A stretch of DNA of 34,166 nucleotides from a virus, in the IMG/VR virus record IMGVR_UViG_3300021961_000322, positions 1 to 34,166 of that record. One strand, written 5' to 3'. Both the position numbers and the translations under genes were made by a program. The notes beneath the pieces were generated by a model, which did not search any database, had not been told where the DNA came from, and was given only the letters and a program-made list of their open reading frames with translations. This document shows, piece after piece, positions 24,810-33,256 of this stretch (position 1 is its first letter; each line of letters begins with the position of its first letter).

Positions 24810-25268
24810 TTATGAAAGTGTGACAGTCCAAGTAATGGTCATAGCGTCAGATGCACCCTTGTTCACTACTGAGAACACAGTGCGGCACAACATGGTACCT
24901 GCTGATGAAGCATTGAAGATACCTGCTTCCACAAGAGCGCCAGTACCTGTACCTGCTGGGAATGTGCAAACATATTGCACTGAATCGTTGGTGCTTGATG
25001 ATGTGGTTTGTGTTGAAGATGTCAACCCTGTGCGTGATGAAGCCACTGCACCACCAAGTGCTGTGTCACCAGCTGCTGGTGAAGTGTTGTCAGTGCCCAC
25101 TTCCATGTGTGACATTACACCTGATGATGTGCCAATCATACGTGATGTGATGTAGGCCTTACCTACTGACACAACTAGATTGTCAACATGACGTTCTTCT
25201 TTTACAACACCATTTTCATCATGTAGAACGATTGTCAACTTACCGGTTGCTTTGATTAATTCTTCCAT
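24810..25268 (-). CDS. Small virion protein between gp7-like and gp8
   Basis: The 152-residue product has an N-terminal strand region (ATGKLTIVLHDENGVVKEER, then VDNLVVSVGKAYITSRMIG), then MEVGTDNTSPAAGDTALGG at about residues 55-73 and a beta-rich C-terminal half with LVEAGIFNASSAGTMLCRTV. The pattern of an 'E/G-x-G-T-x-x-x-x-PAAGDTALG' loop followed by EAGIF is frequent in small phage structural proteins next to baseplate or fibre genes. The ATG follows AGAGGAAAAA and an exact late promoter lies about 50 bases upstream. T4 has no gene here. The function is unknown. Confidence 0.8.
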   Translation of the reverse strand: MEELIKATGKLTIVLHDENGVVKEERHVDNLVVSVGKAYITSRMIGTSSGVMSHMEVGTDNTSPAAGDTALGGAVASSRTGLTSSTQTTSSSTNDSVQYVCTFPAGTGTGALVEAGIFNASSAGTMLCRTVFSVVNKGASDAMTITWTVTLS

Positions 25269-25309
25269 TTTTTCCTCTGGTTGTTTTGGTTGTCGAAAAA
25301 CTACTAATC

Positions 25310-25321
25310 AATACTAGTATT
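25310..25321. repeat. Perfect 12-bp palindrome at a late promoter
   Basis: AATACTAGTATT is a perfect inverted repeat. It overlaps the last bases of the TATAAATA box at 25318-25325 and covers the predicted start of transcription. It has no loop, so it is more likely a protein-binding site or chance than a terminator. Confidence 0.4.
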
Positions 25322-25325
25322 TATA
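25318..25325 (-). promoter_or_regulatory. T4-type late promoter TATAAATA
   Basis: An exact octamer on the coding strand lies in the 63-base gap between the gp7-like gene and the 152-residue gene. T4 spacing would put the transcript start near 25312 and give a leader of about 44 bases. Confidence 0.75.
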
Positions 25326-25331
25326 CAAAAT

Positions 25332-28300
25332 TTATAAACTATATCCAGATCCCACATAATCTCCTTCAACATATGGAGAAGCAGAGTATCTACCGTTCAC
25401 GAAATAACTATCTACCCAGATGGTTCCACCTGCGTCTGTGATATTTTGTGTATCAGAGATATTCTTTAATGGTTCCAGAACATTGGCGTCTGAGACGGTA
25501 GTTGTGTCAGCTGGGACAACATAATCAATATCAAATGCTGTGGCATCTGATACAGTGATTTCTTCTAAGAAGTCACTTGTTGCGTCATTGTTTTGGCTGA
25601 AGTCATTAGTTAAATCATCAGCAAGTGTAACTACTTCAGAGATACCAAGCGCAATTTCCTTCACTAGAACATCTGAAGTACTTATATTGTCTGTGGAAAC
25701 TTGATTTATTTCCAAAGTTGCGGCATCAGCAAGTGACAATGATTCAGACAAGTCACTGGAAGCATCATCTTCTTGATTGAAACTACGAATTGCTGTATCA
25801 GACAACGAGATGCTATCAGTTAAACTAAAACTAATATCTTTTTCTAAAACATCTGTTGTGGTCACGGTATCAGAAACAGATACTGGAATCACAATCAATA
25901 CATCTAAACTATCTGATGCAGAAATTGTATCAGATAGCATATTATCTGTTTCTAACACAACATTTTCAATTGTTGAGTAGGAATCTGATACTGTGAGTTC
26001 AACATCTTTTACTAAAACGTCAGATGTAATTACATTTTCAGTTTTTTCTAATTCAACACTTAATGAAGTAATGTTATCAGTTACAGGTTGCGAATCTAAA
26101 ATCACATTATCTAATGCGAACGCAAGAGTATCATTCAATCCTACATCTTCTTGGAGGTCAGATGTTACGTCATCTTGTTGATTGAAGTTTACACTTGTAG
26201 TATCTGAAACCGTGATAGTATCAGTAAACACCATGTCAGTTATCAATGTTGTAACTTCTGATGTTGACACTGAATCGGTGTATAAGGTTTCTGTTTCTAG
26301 TGCTGTGCTATCTGTTGTTGTGAATGTATCAGATAATGTTTTTTCTACATCAAATGATGTAACATCAACTGTAGATACATCTTCTTGAAGGTCAGATGTT
26401 ACGTCATCTTGTTGGTCAAAATCATGTCGTAAACTATCTGTGATGGTTACACTATCAGTAACGGAAATTGCCACACTAAAAATGGCTTCATCTGTTGTTG
26501 AAGTGCTATCACTCAATGATTTTTCTACATCTTGTGTTAACACATCACCTGTGGTTACAACATCAGATGTACCAATACTTGTATCTAGTGTCAACACATC
26601 TGATGTAGATGCTGTGTCTGAAGGATATTGGAGATATACAAGAGCCACTTCCACGTTGTCAGAAGTAGATAATGTGTCTGTGGTTACAGGACGACTAATA
26701 GCCTTGGCCACATCTTCTGAGATTGTAACTGTGTCTTCCAATGCACGATATGGTAAATCCTCAACATCCACTTGATTGAAGTCATCTTCAACTACCACTT
26801 CAGGTGGTGTGATGTCACCTGTCAACAACAAGTTGGAGAACATCTTGAAGCCAGCTGGATGTGAACTCTTTAAATATGTGCTCTTCCAGTTAGATAATTG
26901 TTCTGTGGTTTCAATGACATAGGAATAGGGTTGATAGTAATCATTGTCTTGAAGAACAATGATGTCGGACACGAAGCCAGCGTTATCAACATATTCACCA
27001 GGTGCATGATAGATGTGACCTGTGGCAAACGTGATGGCAGCAGTTGAAGAACCTGAACGACCGTTGTTGAAATCCACAGAGAAGGTTTTCACAGGTGTGT
27101 ATCCTGTGGAAATGTTCACTTCAAACACAGCTCCAGTACCTGAACCCGAGGCGGTCAATGATGTTAAAGGAAGTCCTGTGGCGGGATTGATTTCTGTGCT
27201 ATAGTTGGAACCACCGTTCACCACCGTGACTTGTGTGATTTTGCCGCCAGATACCAACACACGGAATTCGGCACCAGAACCGTCACCTACAAGATTCACA
27301 GCAGTGGCACCTACAGCATATCCAGAGCCACCGTCTAGAATGGTGACAGATTCAATTACACCTGTCTTACGAACCAAGAACTTCTCACCGCTATCCACGA
27401 TGGACAACAACTTGATTTTACCCCGTGTAGGAGCAGATGCATAATCACCGAACAATGTGTAATCTTCAAGGAAGTATTGTTCAGCAAATGTGTTTTCTGT
27501 TTTAACTACACGAACAATGGCGTTGTTTTGCAGTAGTTCATAGGCATACGCAGCAGACCCTGTGGTAACTTCCGTGTAGTCACCGGCAAAGTATAACCCT
27601 TCTAGACCTGTTTCTGAAACGAAGTAGGTATCGTCACGACGAAATTTGCTACCTGGTTCATCAACACTAAGAACCGATGTTAGCTGTTTGGAGATGGTAC
27701 CATATGTAATAGTTTCATCATCAACATATTGCACATATACGTGCGTATCATAGTTACCTAAACTTGGTGCTAATGTAAGGTCAGCAGAAATGTCATCTGG
27801 AAATTGATAGCTGGGATTGATGTCAACTTGCAGTTGATAGATGTTAGGACGTGATGTTTCATAGACATCTAAGCATCGTGTGGTAACTGTTCGCGCAAAA
27901 TTACCAGCTCCTTCAATGTATTCCAAATAATATAACGTAATGACTTTTTCTTTCAGTTCATAGATGTTTTCATCTGGAAATTCTGTAGTATCTACCTTGA
28001 TGAAACGTTTTCTGCTCCATCTACCATCTGAAGCACGAAGAAGATAATCACCTGGATATTTTACGGTAGCTGTATCATTGAACATGAAACGGAAAAACAT
28101 TTCCGTAGCCGTTTCAGAACCTTTAGCTTCGTAATATTGATTGATGTATTTTATCAAACGACGGTTATCAAGAACCGTGTCGCTTGGCATATCATAAGCG
28201 AACTGATTTCTGAAATATGGAATGAATACATCCAATGTTTCATCAATGTCCATCCAATCCATGTTGCTAAGAAGCACATCATGTGCCTGACCTTGATTTT

Positions 28301-28412
28301 CTAGAAACTTATAATAGTGTTCTAGGAAGGTGACAAATTGCGGGTATTCAGCCCGAACAAATTCAGGAATTTGTCCTGAAATTAAATGATGTAGCTTTCT
28401 CTTAATGGACAT
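25332..28412 (-). CDS. 7: Baseplate wedge gp7-like protein with repetitive acidic Ser/Thr tail
   Basis: Residues 1-532 resemble the C-terminal third of T4 gp7 (1032 residues): FVRAEYPQFVTFLEHYYKFL, then RRLIKYINQYYEAKGSETAT and FRFMFNDTATVKY match the T4 region with KGIEASYKFLFKVLYNEE, and SSHPAGFKMFSNLLL matches T4 HPVGFGF. The T4 N-terminal beta-propeller-like part is absent. GSGY-type repeats occur at about 352-432. From about 555 to 995 the protein is a repeat array with units such as SDTVTTTDVLEKDISFSLTD. The last 30 residues are aromatic and Gly-rich (WVDSYFVNGRYSASPYVEG). The gene lies directly after gp6, sharing one base, as in T4. I am confident of the gp7 relationship; the role of the tail is unknown. 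Confidence 0.82.
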   Translation of the reverse strand: MSIKRKLHHLISGQIPEFVRAEYPQFVTFLEHYYKFLENQGQAHDVLLSNMDWMDIDETLDVFIPYFRNQFAYDMPSDTVLDNRRLIKYINQYYEAKGSETATEMFFRFMFNDTATVKYPGDYLLRASDGRWSRKRFIKVDTTEFPDENIYELKEKVITLYYLEYIEGAGNFARTVTTRCLDVYETSRPNIYQLQVDINPSYQFPDDISADLTLAPSLGNYDTHVYVQYVDDETITYGTISKQLTSVLSVDEPGSKFRRDDTYFVSETGLEGLYFAGDYTEVTTGSAAYAYELLQNNAIVRVVKTENTFAEQYFLEDYTLFGDYASAPTRGKIKLLSIVDSGEKFLVRKTGVIESVTILDGGSGYAVGATAVNLVGDGSGAEFRVLVSGGKITQVTVVNGGSNYSTEINPATGLPLTSLTASGSGTGAVFEVNISTGYTPVKTFSVDFNNGRSGSSTAAITFATGHIYHAPGEYVDNAGFVSDIIVLQDNDYYQPYSYVIETTEQLSNWKSTYLKSSHPAGFKMFSNLLLTGDITPPEVVVEDDFNQVDVEDLPYRALEDTVTISEDVAKAISRPVTTDTLSTSDNVEVALVYLQYPSDTASTSDVLTLDTSIGTSDVVTTGDVLTQDVEKSLSDSTSTTDEAIFSVAISVTDSVTITDSLRHDFDQQDDVTSDLQEDVSTVDVTSFDVEKTLSDTFTTTDSTALETETLYTDSVSTSEVTTLITDMVFTDTITVSDTTSVNFNQQDDVTSDLQEDVGLNDTLAFALDNVILDSQPVTDNITSLSVELEKTENVITSDVLVKDVELTVSDSYSTIENVVLETDNMLSDTISASDSLDVLIVIPVSVSDTVTTTDVLEKDISFSLTDSISLSDTAIRSFNQEDDASSDLSESLSLADAATLEINQVSTDNISTSDVLVKEIALGISEVVTLADDLTNDFSQNNDATSDFLEEITVSDATAFDIDYVVPADTTTVSDANVLEPLKNISDTQNITDAGGTIWVDSYFVNGRYSASPYVEGDYVGSGYSL
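25428..26750 (-). repeat. Array of about 19-20-residue Asp/Ser/Thr repeats in the gp7-like tail
   Basis: Units have a core of S/T-D-x-I/V-x-T/S-x-D followed by hydrophobic and acidic positions. At intervals of 78, 135 and 60 residues a marker FxQxxDxxSD-type segment returns (FDQQDDVTSDLQED, FNQQDDVTSDLQED, FNQEDDASSDLSES, FSQNNDATSDFLEE). Two of these are almost identical in DNA (26143-26180 and 26377-26414, 37 of 38 bases by eye). Confidence 0.85.
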
Positions 28413-30298
28413 TATACTTCAGTGTATGGACGGCTACTAATAGATAAACCAGGAACAATATTTGCTGCTGAATTACTTTGACTATCATCTAAAGTTAAAA
28501 TGCTATTTCGTGATGGTAATGCTGCTACAGCAAATGCAGATGTGTCTGATGTTCGTACCACAGCACTTGAAATGTTTTGATATAAAGGTTGTGGACGTAC
28601 ATATAGGTATAACTCTGACACATTACCAACATACTCAGTAACAATAACATTTTGTAGGGTCACAATACCAGTATTGTAATGAATGGTACCGACGGTCAGG
28701 ATAGGTAAATTGGTATCTTTACTTATAAATTTAATGGTGCCACTTCCATCATCGTTGCTAACAGCATCATCACTAAAATCTTGTAGGTATCCTTCATACG
28801 TTAAGTCATTGATGGTAGTTAAAAAATTGCTGCTTCTAAATGTTTCTGGGTCAATGGCTGTTAAGAAATTCAACACTTTAGAATATCCAGATGTGTTGTT
28901 AAGACCGATAGGTATTCTTTTTTGTAGTCGCATTTTAAACAACGAACTAACAATTGAAGTGTTAGTTTGTTTAACACGCTCAGACAATTTCGATAGGAAA
29001 AATGTTCTATCTAAAGTTCCTAACTCATTGTCAAAATAATCTTCAATGGCAGCGGACACAAGAACAGAAATATCCGAGGCTTTTAATGATGTTAATTTTG
29101 GATTGTAATTTACAATACCTTCTAAACCAAGATAAACATATTCAGGATCCACAAACTCATGTTTAATGCTCATCACACTTCTTGGACGCAATATGGATTC
29201 CTTAATGAAATCTTGGTCTGCAGTGGTGATAACAGAATTGGAGACCGGATCTACAGAAATAAACACTGAACCGTAAACAGGAGGATCATTTTCTTCTCCG
29301 CCCCATACAGTTACTTCGCGTGCTTTCGGAAAATTCTGTTTGATAATGGTTCTGTAATCTTCAGCTGTGACGGCACGATTTCTGTTGGCATTATATCTAG
29401 GTGCATTGAAACGAATACTGTCAACGCTTTCTTTACCGGTTCCTCCATTGGCGGGAGAAGTAACAGTGATGGTTACCTCATCTTCTCCGTCAATATCACC
29501 CACCAAAGAAAAATCTCTGGCACCGTTGGGAGCTGCTCCCTCTGAAACGATATATGTGACGGTTACAATGTTACCAGGTGTTAAACTTGCTCCCACATTG
29601 TCATCACCAAACACGAGTTGGTATTGCCCTTCATTGTTTTCTTCCACCCAAAACACTTTGCTGGTGCTTGTGATGTCAACAATTGTAGATGTTTTCACCC
29701 AGTCTGTGGATGCTAGATTTGATGATGATGTTTGTACCGACACTAAAATAGTAGTGGTATCTACATTGTTATTTGGAATAATTAATGGTCCTGATGTGTT
29801 ATCAGAACCAATTAAAAATGAATTGGATAGATAAATGCCTTCAATCAATTCCACATCAGTGAATTCAAACACACCACTTTCATTGAGAGTAGCAGTCTGT
29901 GATTCATTCACGTTGAATGTGAATGATTGTCCGTTAATGGATGCGTTAAACTTCACATCAGGCGTGATGCTTAAAGTAGATTCACTAGTCACATCTTGGG
30001 TAACAATTAAATCCACTTGTGCTTTTGCTGATGTTGTGGAACGAGGGCTGTATCCAAGCATTTTTGCCAGAGAAACCACAGATGTTCTTTTAATGGCGGT
30101 ATCAATGAACATTTCATTGGCTTGTAAATTGGCCAATACAGCATTGTAATGTGTGTTATATGCCAACACATCTAACAACAAACTTAATGCAGAACCCGTG
30201 AAGTCATAGTCAGTGAACTCAGGTTGTGCTGCCAGATAGGTTCGTAAATTAGTTTTAATCGTGTCAAAATCTAATTCTGTGATGTTGAGTTCTGCCAT
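28412..30298 (-). CDS. 6: Baseplate wedge protein gp6
   Basis: gp6 links the wedges into the ring around the hub and is the core of the contractile baseplate. The 628-residue length is near T4 gp6 (660). The N-terminal segment ELDFDTIKTNLRTYLAAQPE, then YDFTGSALSLLLDVLAYNTH and SLAKMLGYSPRSTTSAKAQV, is diagnostic, as are VTAEDYRTIIKQNFPKAREV and VFISVDPV in the middle. The ATG shares one base with the gp25 stop and the stop shares one base with the next ATG, so gp25, gp6 and the gp7-like protein are probably translated together. Confidence 0.96.
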   Translation of the reverse strand: MAELNITELDFDTIKTNLRTYLAAQPEFTDYDFTGSALSLLLDVLAYNTHYNAVLANLQANEMFIDTAIKRTSVVSLAKMLGYSPRSTTSAKAQVDLIVTQDVTSESTLSITPDVKFNASINGQSFTFNVNESQTATLNESGVFEFTDVELIEGIYLSNSFLIGSDNTSGPLIIPNNNVDTTTILVSVQTSSSNLASTDWVKTSTIVDITSTSKVFWVEENNEGQYQLVFGDDNVGASLTPGNIVTVTYIVSEGAAPNGARDFSLVGDIDGEDEVTITVTSPANGGTGKESVDSIRFNAPRYNANRNRAVTAEDYRTIIKQNFPKAREVTVWGGEENDPPVYGSVFISVDPVSNSVITTADQDFIKESILRPRSVMSIKHEFVDPEYVYLGLEGIVNYNPKLTSLKASDISVLVSAAIEDYFDNELGTLDRTFFLSKLSERVKQTNTSIVSSLFKMRLQKRIPIGLNNTSGYSKVLNFLTAIDPETFRSSNFLTTINDLTYEGYLQDFSDDAVSNDDGSGTIKFISKDTNLPILTVGTIHYNTGIVTLQNVIVTEYVGNVSELYLYVRPQPLYQNISSAVVRTSDTSAFAVAALPSRNSILTLDDSQSNSAANIVPGLSISSRPYTEV

Positions 30299-30696
30299 TA
30301 TCGTAATCTCTCTAGTGTAACCGTCAAGGACGTAGGTTGATTGATACCTATAGGTGTGAAGTATATGGAAATTTCATATGAGTTTTCATCTTCATTAGGA
30401 AACACTTCTACCAGTTCCAATGTAATTCTGGGTTCATATTGACTTATGGTGTTCTCAAGGCTTCGTTTGATAGCTAGTGTTGTGATGGCATCCGCAGGCT
30501 CAAACAACAAATTATATAATGGGGACCCCACATTGGGTTGAAACAATCGCTCACCTAAATTAGTAAACAACAACAGTTTCAAAGATTGTTTAATGGCATT
30601 TGCATCTACTTTTTTCAACACATCCTGAGTCTGAGGATGTGCCGCAAAAGATAAATCCAAGTCTTTGTATAGTTTGTTAGGTGAAAGAATAGGCAT
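30298..30696 (-). CDS. 25: Baseplate wedge protein gp25
   Basis: gp25 belongs to the GPW/gp25 family, binds the gp6 dimer and nucleates sheath assembly. The length of 132 residues equals that of T4 gp25. The family core is visible: LLLFTNLGERLFQPNVGSPL, FEPADAITTLAIKRSLENTI and the EPR motif at residues 88-90, then ITLELVEV. No Shine-Dalgarno sequence precedes the ATG, and a late promoter is only 10 bases upstream, so the transcript from that promoter would have a leader of about five bases. In T4 gene 25 lies away from gene 5; here it lies between genes 5 and 6. Confidence 0.95.
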   Translation of the reverse strand: MPILSPNKLYKDLDLSFAAHPQTQDVLKKVDANAIKQSLKLLLFTNLGERLFQPNVGSPLYNLLFEPADAITTLAIKRSLENTISQYEPRITLELVEVFPNEDENSYEISIYFTPIGINQPTSLTVTLERLR

Positions 30697-30706
30697 TTTT
30701 ATTTAA

Positions 30707-30714
30707 TATTTATA
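30707..30714 (-). promoter_or_regulatory. T4-type late promoter TATAAATA upstream of gp25
   Basis: The exact octamer lies in the 21-base gap between gp5 and gp25. T4 spacing puts the transcript start near 30701, five bases before the gp25 ATG. Confidence 0.7.
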
Positions 30715-30717
30715 TGG

Positions 30718-33255
30718 TTATGCGAGAGCTATGAAGTTGTTGAATTCTTTTTCACGGTCAGCCAACCCATTGAATCCGCCGTTCACAACTCTTGTGACAG
30801 CTCGAACAGCAGGGAGGGCTCCTTCATCAGCTTTATTATTCAAGTTTCTTGAATTCCAGAACCAAGCAGCAGAAAGAAGTGGGTATTTGTCAGCTACCAA
30901 CTCTGGATTAGCCACAACATCTTCAGGAACAAATCTTCTAAATGCAGCATAATTCTGTTTTCCTGTTAATTGAATGTATCCGCGACCACGATATCTGTAT
31001 CCATCTCCTGACGCTTCATCACCATTACCGATACGATTGGCGTATGCTCGGCTACCTATTCTTTCTGGCTGACGTTCATATTGTCTAGCTATTTCATCAG
31101 TTGGGAAATATTTACCAAATACTGAACGTAACGACTTGGCTGAATAGTTTAAGTTCTCTCTAACAGCTCGGAAATGACCGCTTTCATGCGAACATTGTGC
31201 CAAGAAGTGTGATAGTCTTTGTGGTGTGTTGATGTTGAATTTACATACTACTTCTGGAATTTGTTGACGAACAGTTTCTGGAATTTTACCTTTCAGTTTA
31301 TTAATAAATGCAGCCATTTCAGCTGACACACAATCTGAAGATGTTGTGGGTGCAGCTGGCGGTTCTTGGCAACTATCTGGTAGATGCACATACTTCACTT
31401 TACGGTTTGGATTTGGATATTTCACAAAACATCCGCATCCTGAACGATTAAAACCGGCTCCACCTGTAGTGTTGCCTTCAATTGTTTTGATACGTTTATC
31501 TGGGGGAGCATCAGGATAAATACCTGCCACAATTCCAATATGATTGGCATGATTAGGACGAGATGGATCACCGTAATATAATATGGCAGCACCTAGTTTA
31601 GGTGTATCAGACAACAATCCTTTTTCTCTTCCCCATCTATCCCAAGCGGCACAAGCAGCAGGCCCATAACTCTTTGGCGGAGCAGTTGCACCAGCAGCCG
31701 TCCACCAGGAATATACAGCAGAAGCACACCATTCTGCACCTTTACCTTCTTTCTTAATTCGGTCGGCATGGAAACCACCAGAACCAGTAGCGTTCACCAT
31801 GGTGTCAATGATGCCGGATTGGCCAGGAGGAAGTTCTCCTCCCCCTAATTTACCACCCGTATTATTGGCAGCTCCTCTTGAGGTTCCTGTCTCCAACATT
31901 CCCACATACTTCACGGCTTCATTAATAACTGCCTGTGCAAGTTCGCAGGTGGATTGTTGAGGTTCTGGATTTGAAGCTGGAGCAGAAATCACTTCTCCGA
32001 CATCTGCTTCCGATTGTTTCAATGAAGCATATTCTTGTGACATGGGATCATCTGATTGTCGTGCTTCTAAAGCTTCGGCAAAATATGCAGCTCGGTCTTC
32101 GGGAGTTAATGTGAATCCAGGAGGAGTTATTTCTGGTTCTTCAGGAGTTTTTTCATCTACTGGTGATAATTCAGGAACAGTGAAGGCTGGAACTGGTTGA
32201 GGAGGTGCAACTGACAATGCTCCCTTAAATGTTCCTTGGAATATGTTACCTTCTGTAATGGGACTAGAGAAACTTGTTTTTGTAGTTGCGCCAATTTTAA
32301 CATTGGCACCGGATTTCATTAATATGTCAGTAGAACTATTAACTGTGAAATCTTCATTGGTATGAACCGTGATGTCTTTTCCTGCAGCCATGTCAATTTT
32401 ACCAGCCACATTCAATTCATAATCTCCATGAACGTGTGTTTTTAAATCACCATCTACTTGAAGATTACAATTGTTTTTCACTAAAATGTTACAACTACCT
32501 TCAACTGTGATGTTGGCTTTTCCTTTGATGTTGATGAATCCATTACATTCAACAATATGATAATCATCACCAACAATACGTCGAACCATGGTTCCTGCAC
32601 CGTCAACTTCAACAAAGGTTCCTTTGTTATGATACACATGCAATCTTTCTGATCCAGGTGAATCATCTATTTCAATTAGATGTCCATTTTCTGATTGTGT
32701 AACGTGATTGAATGGGTATTTTGGGCCATATGGAATTTCTGGTTGTTCCCAGGTTCCCCCATCTAAGGCCACATCTACTAATAAAGTTCGTTCATCTTTC
32801 TTCTTTTGAACAATTGTTTCTTGAACTTTTTGATTTCTTGCTAAACGATTAGTATCAGGTTCATTAATGTATTCTGGTAATGGATATTTTCTATTTGGGT
32901 CTTGAAAACCAAAATTGTTTCTATTTTGAATTTTATCATAATAGGAACGAGCCATCACACCACCTATGGTTCCAATCATCAATGGTTCTTGACAATCTTC
33001 TCCATCACGGAAAAATCCAACCACCCAGGTACCTTCTACAGGTCCTGTGGGTGTGGTGCCTATGCCAGACATGGCAGCTGAAGTGATGGGTTGCATGGGA
33101 TATGCCCATGGCAAACTCTCGGTAGGAAGTTCCACCTTGTCAGCATTATGATAACCGACAATACGTACTTTACATCTTCCTAAAAAGAGAGGGTCATTTC
33201 TATCTTCAACAACACCAACCCACCACCAAAATCCGTTACCGTAAATGTTTTCCAT
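30718..33255 (-). CDS. 5: Baseplate hub/spike gp5-like protein with CHAP-like and GH19-like lytic domains
   Basis: This 845-residue central spike protein has the gp5 plan but different enzymes. Residues 1-100 form the OB-fold (WWWVGVVEDRNDPLFLGRCK, VEGTWVVGFFRDGEDCQEPL). Residues about 185-330 form a beta-helix spike with short V-x-G steps (NGFINIKGKANITVEGSCNI). A Pro/Glu linker follows. Residues about 437-626 look like a CHAP/NlpC-type cysteine hydrolase with Cys510 in AEWCASAVYSWW and His572 in NHANHIGIVAG. Residues about 641-845 look like a GH19 lysozyme/chitinase-type domain with Glu691 in SHESGHF and Glu747 in GNGDEASGDGYRYRGRGYIQ. T4 gp5 (575 residues) has one lysozyme domain between OB-fold and helix. 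Local digestion of peptidoglycan during injection is predicted. AGGAATTGAGAT precedes the ATG. Confidence 0.92.
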   Translation of the reverse strand: MENIYGNGFWWWVGVVEDRNDPLFLGRCKVRIVGYHNADKVELPTESLPWAYPMQPITSAAMSGIGTTPTGPVEGTWVVGFFRDGEDCQEPLMIGTIGGVMARSYYDKIQNRNNFGFQDPNRKYPLPEYINEPDTNRLARNQKVQETIVQKKKDERTLLVDVALDGGTWEQPEIPYGPKYPFNHVTQSENGHLIEIDDSPGSERLHVYHNKGTFVEVDGAGTMVRRIVGDDYHIVECNGFINIKGKANITVEGSCNILVKNNCNLQVDGDLKTHVHGDYELNVAGKIDMAAGKDITVHTNEDFTVNSSTDILMKSGANVKIGATTKTSFSSPITEGNIFQGTFKGALSVAPPQPVPAFTVPELSPVDEKTPEEPEITPPGFTLTPEDRAAYFAEALEARQSDDPMSQEYASLKQSEADVGEVISAPASNPEPQQSTCELAQAVINEAVKYVGMLETGTSRGAANNTGGKLGGGELPPGQSGIIDTMVNATGSGGFHADRIKKEGKGAEWCASAVYSWWTAAGATAPPKSYGPAACAAWDRWGREKGLLSDTPKLGAAILYYGDPSRPNHANHIGIVAGIYPDAPPDKRIKTIEGNTTGGAGFNRSGCGCFVKYPNPNRKVKYVHLPDSCQEPPAAPTTSSDCVSAEMAAFINKLKGKIPETVRQQIPEVVCKFNINTPQRLSHFLAQCSHESGHFRAVRENLNYSAKSLRSVFGKYFPTDEIARQYERQPERIGSRAYANRIGNGDEASGDGYRYRGRGYIQLTGKQNYAAFRRFVPEDVVANPELVADKYPLLSAAWFWNSRNLNNKADEGALPAVRAVTRVVNGGFNGLADREKEFNNFIALA

Positions 33256-33256
33256 A

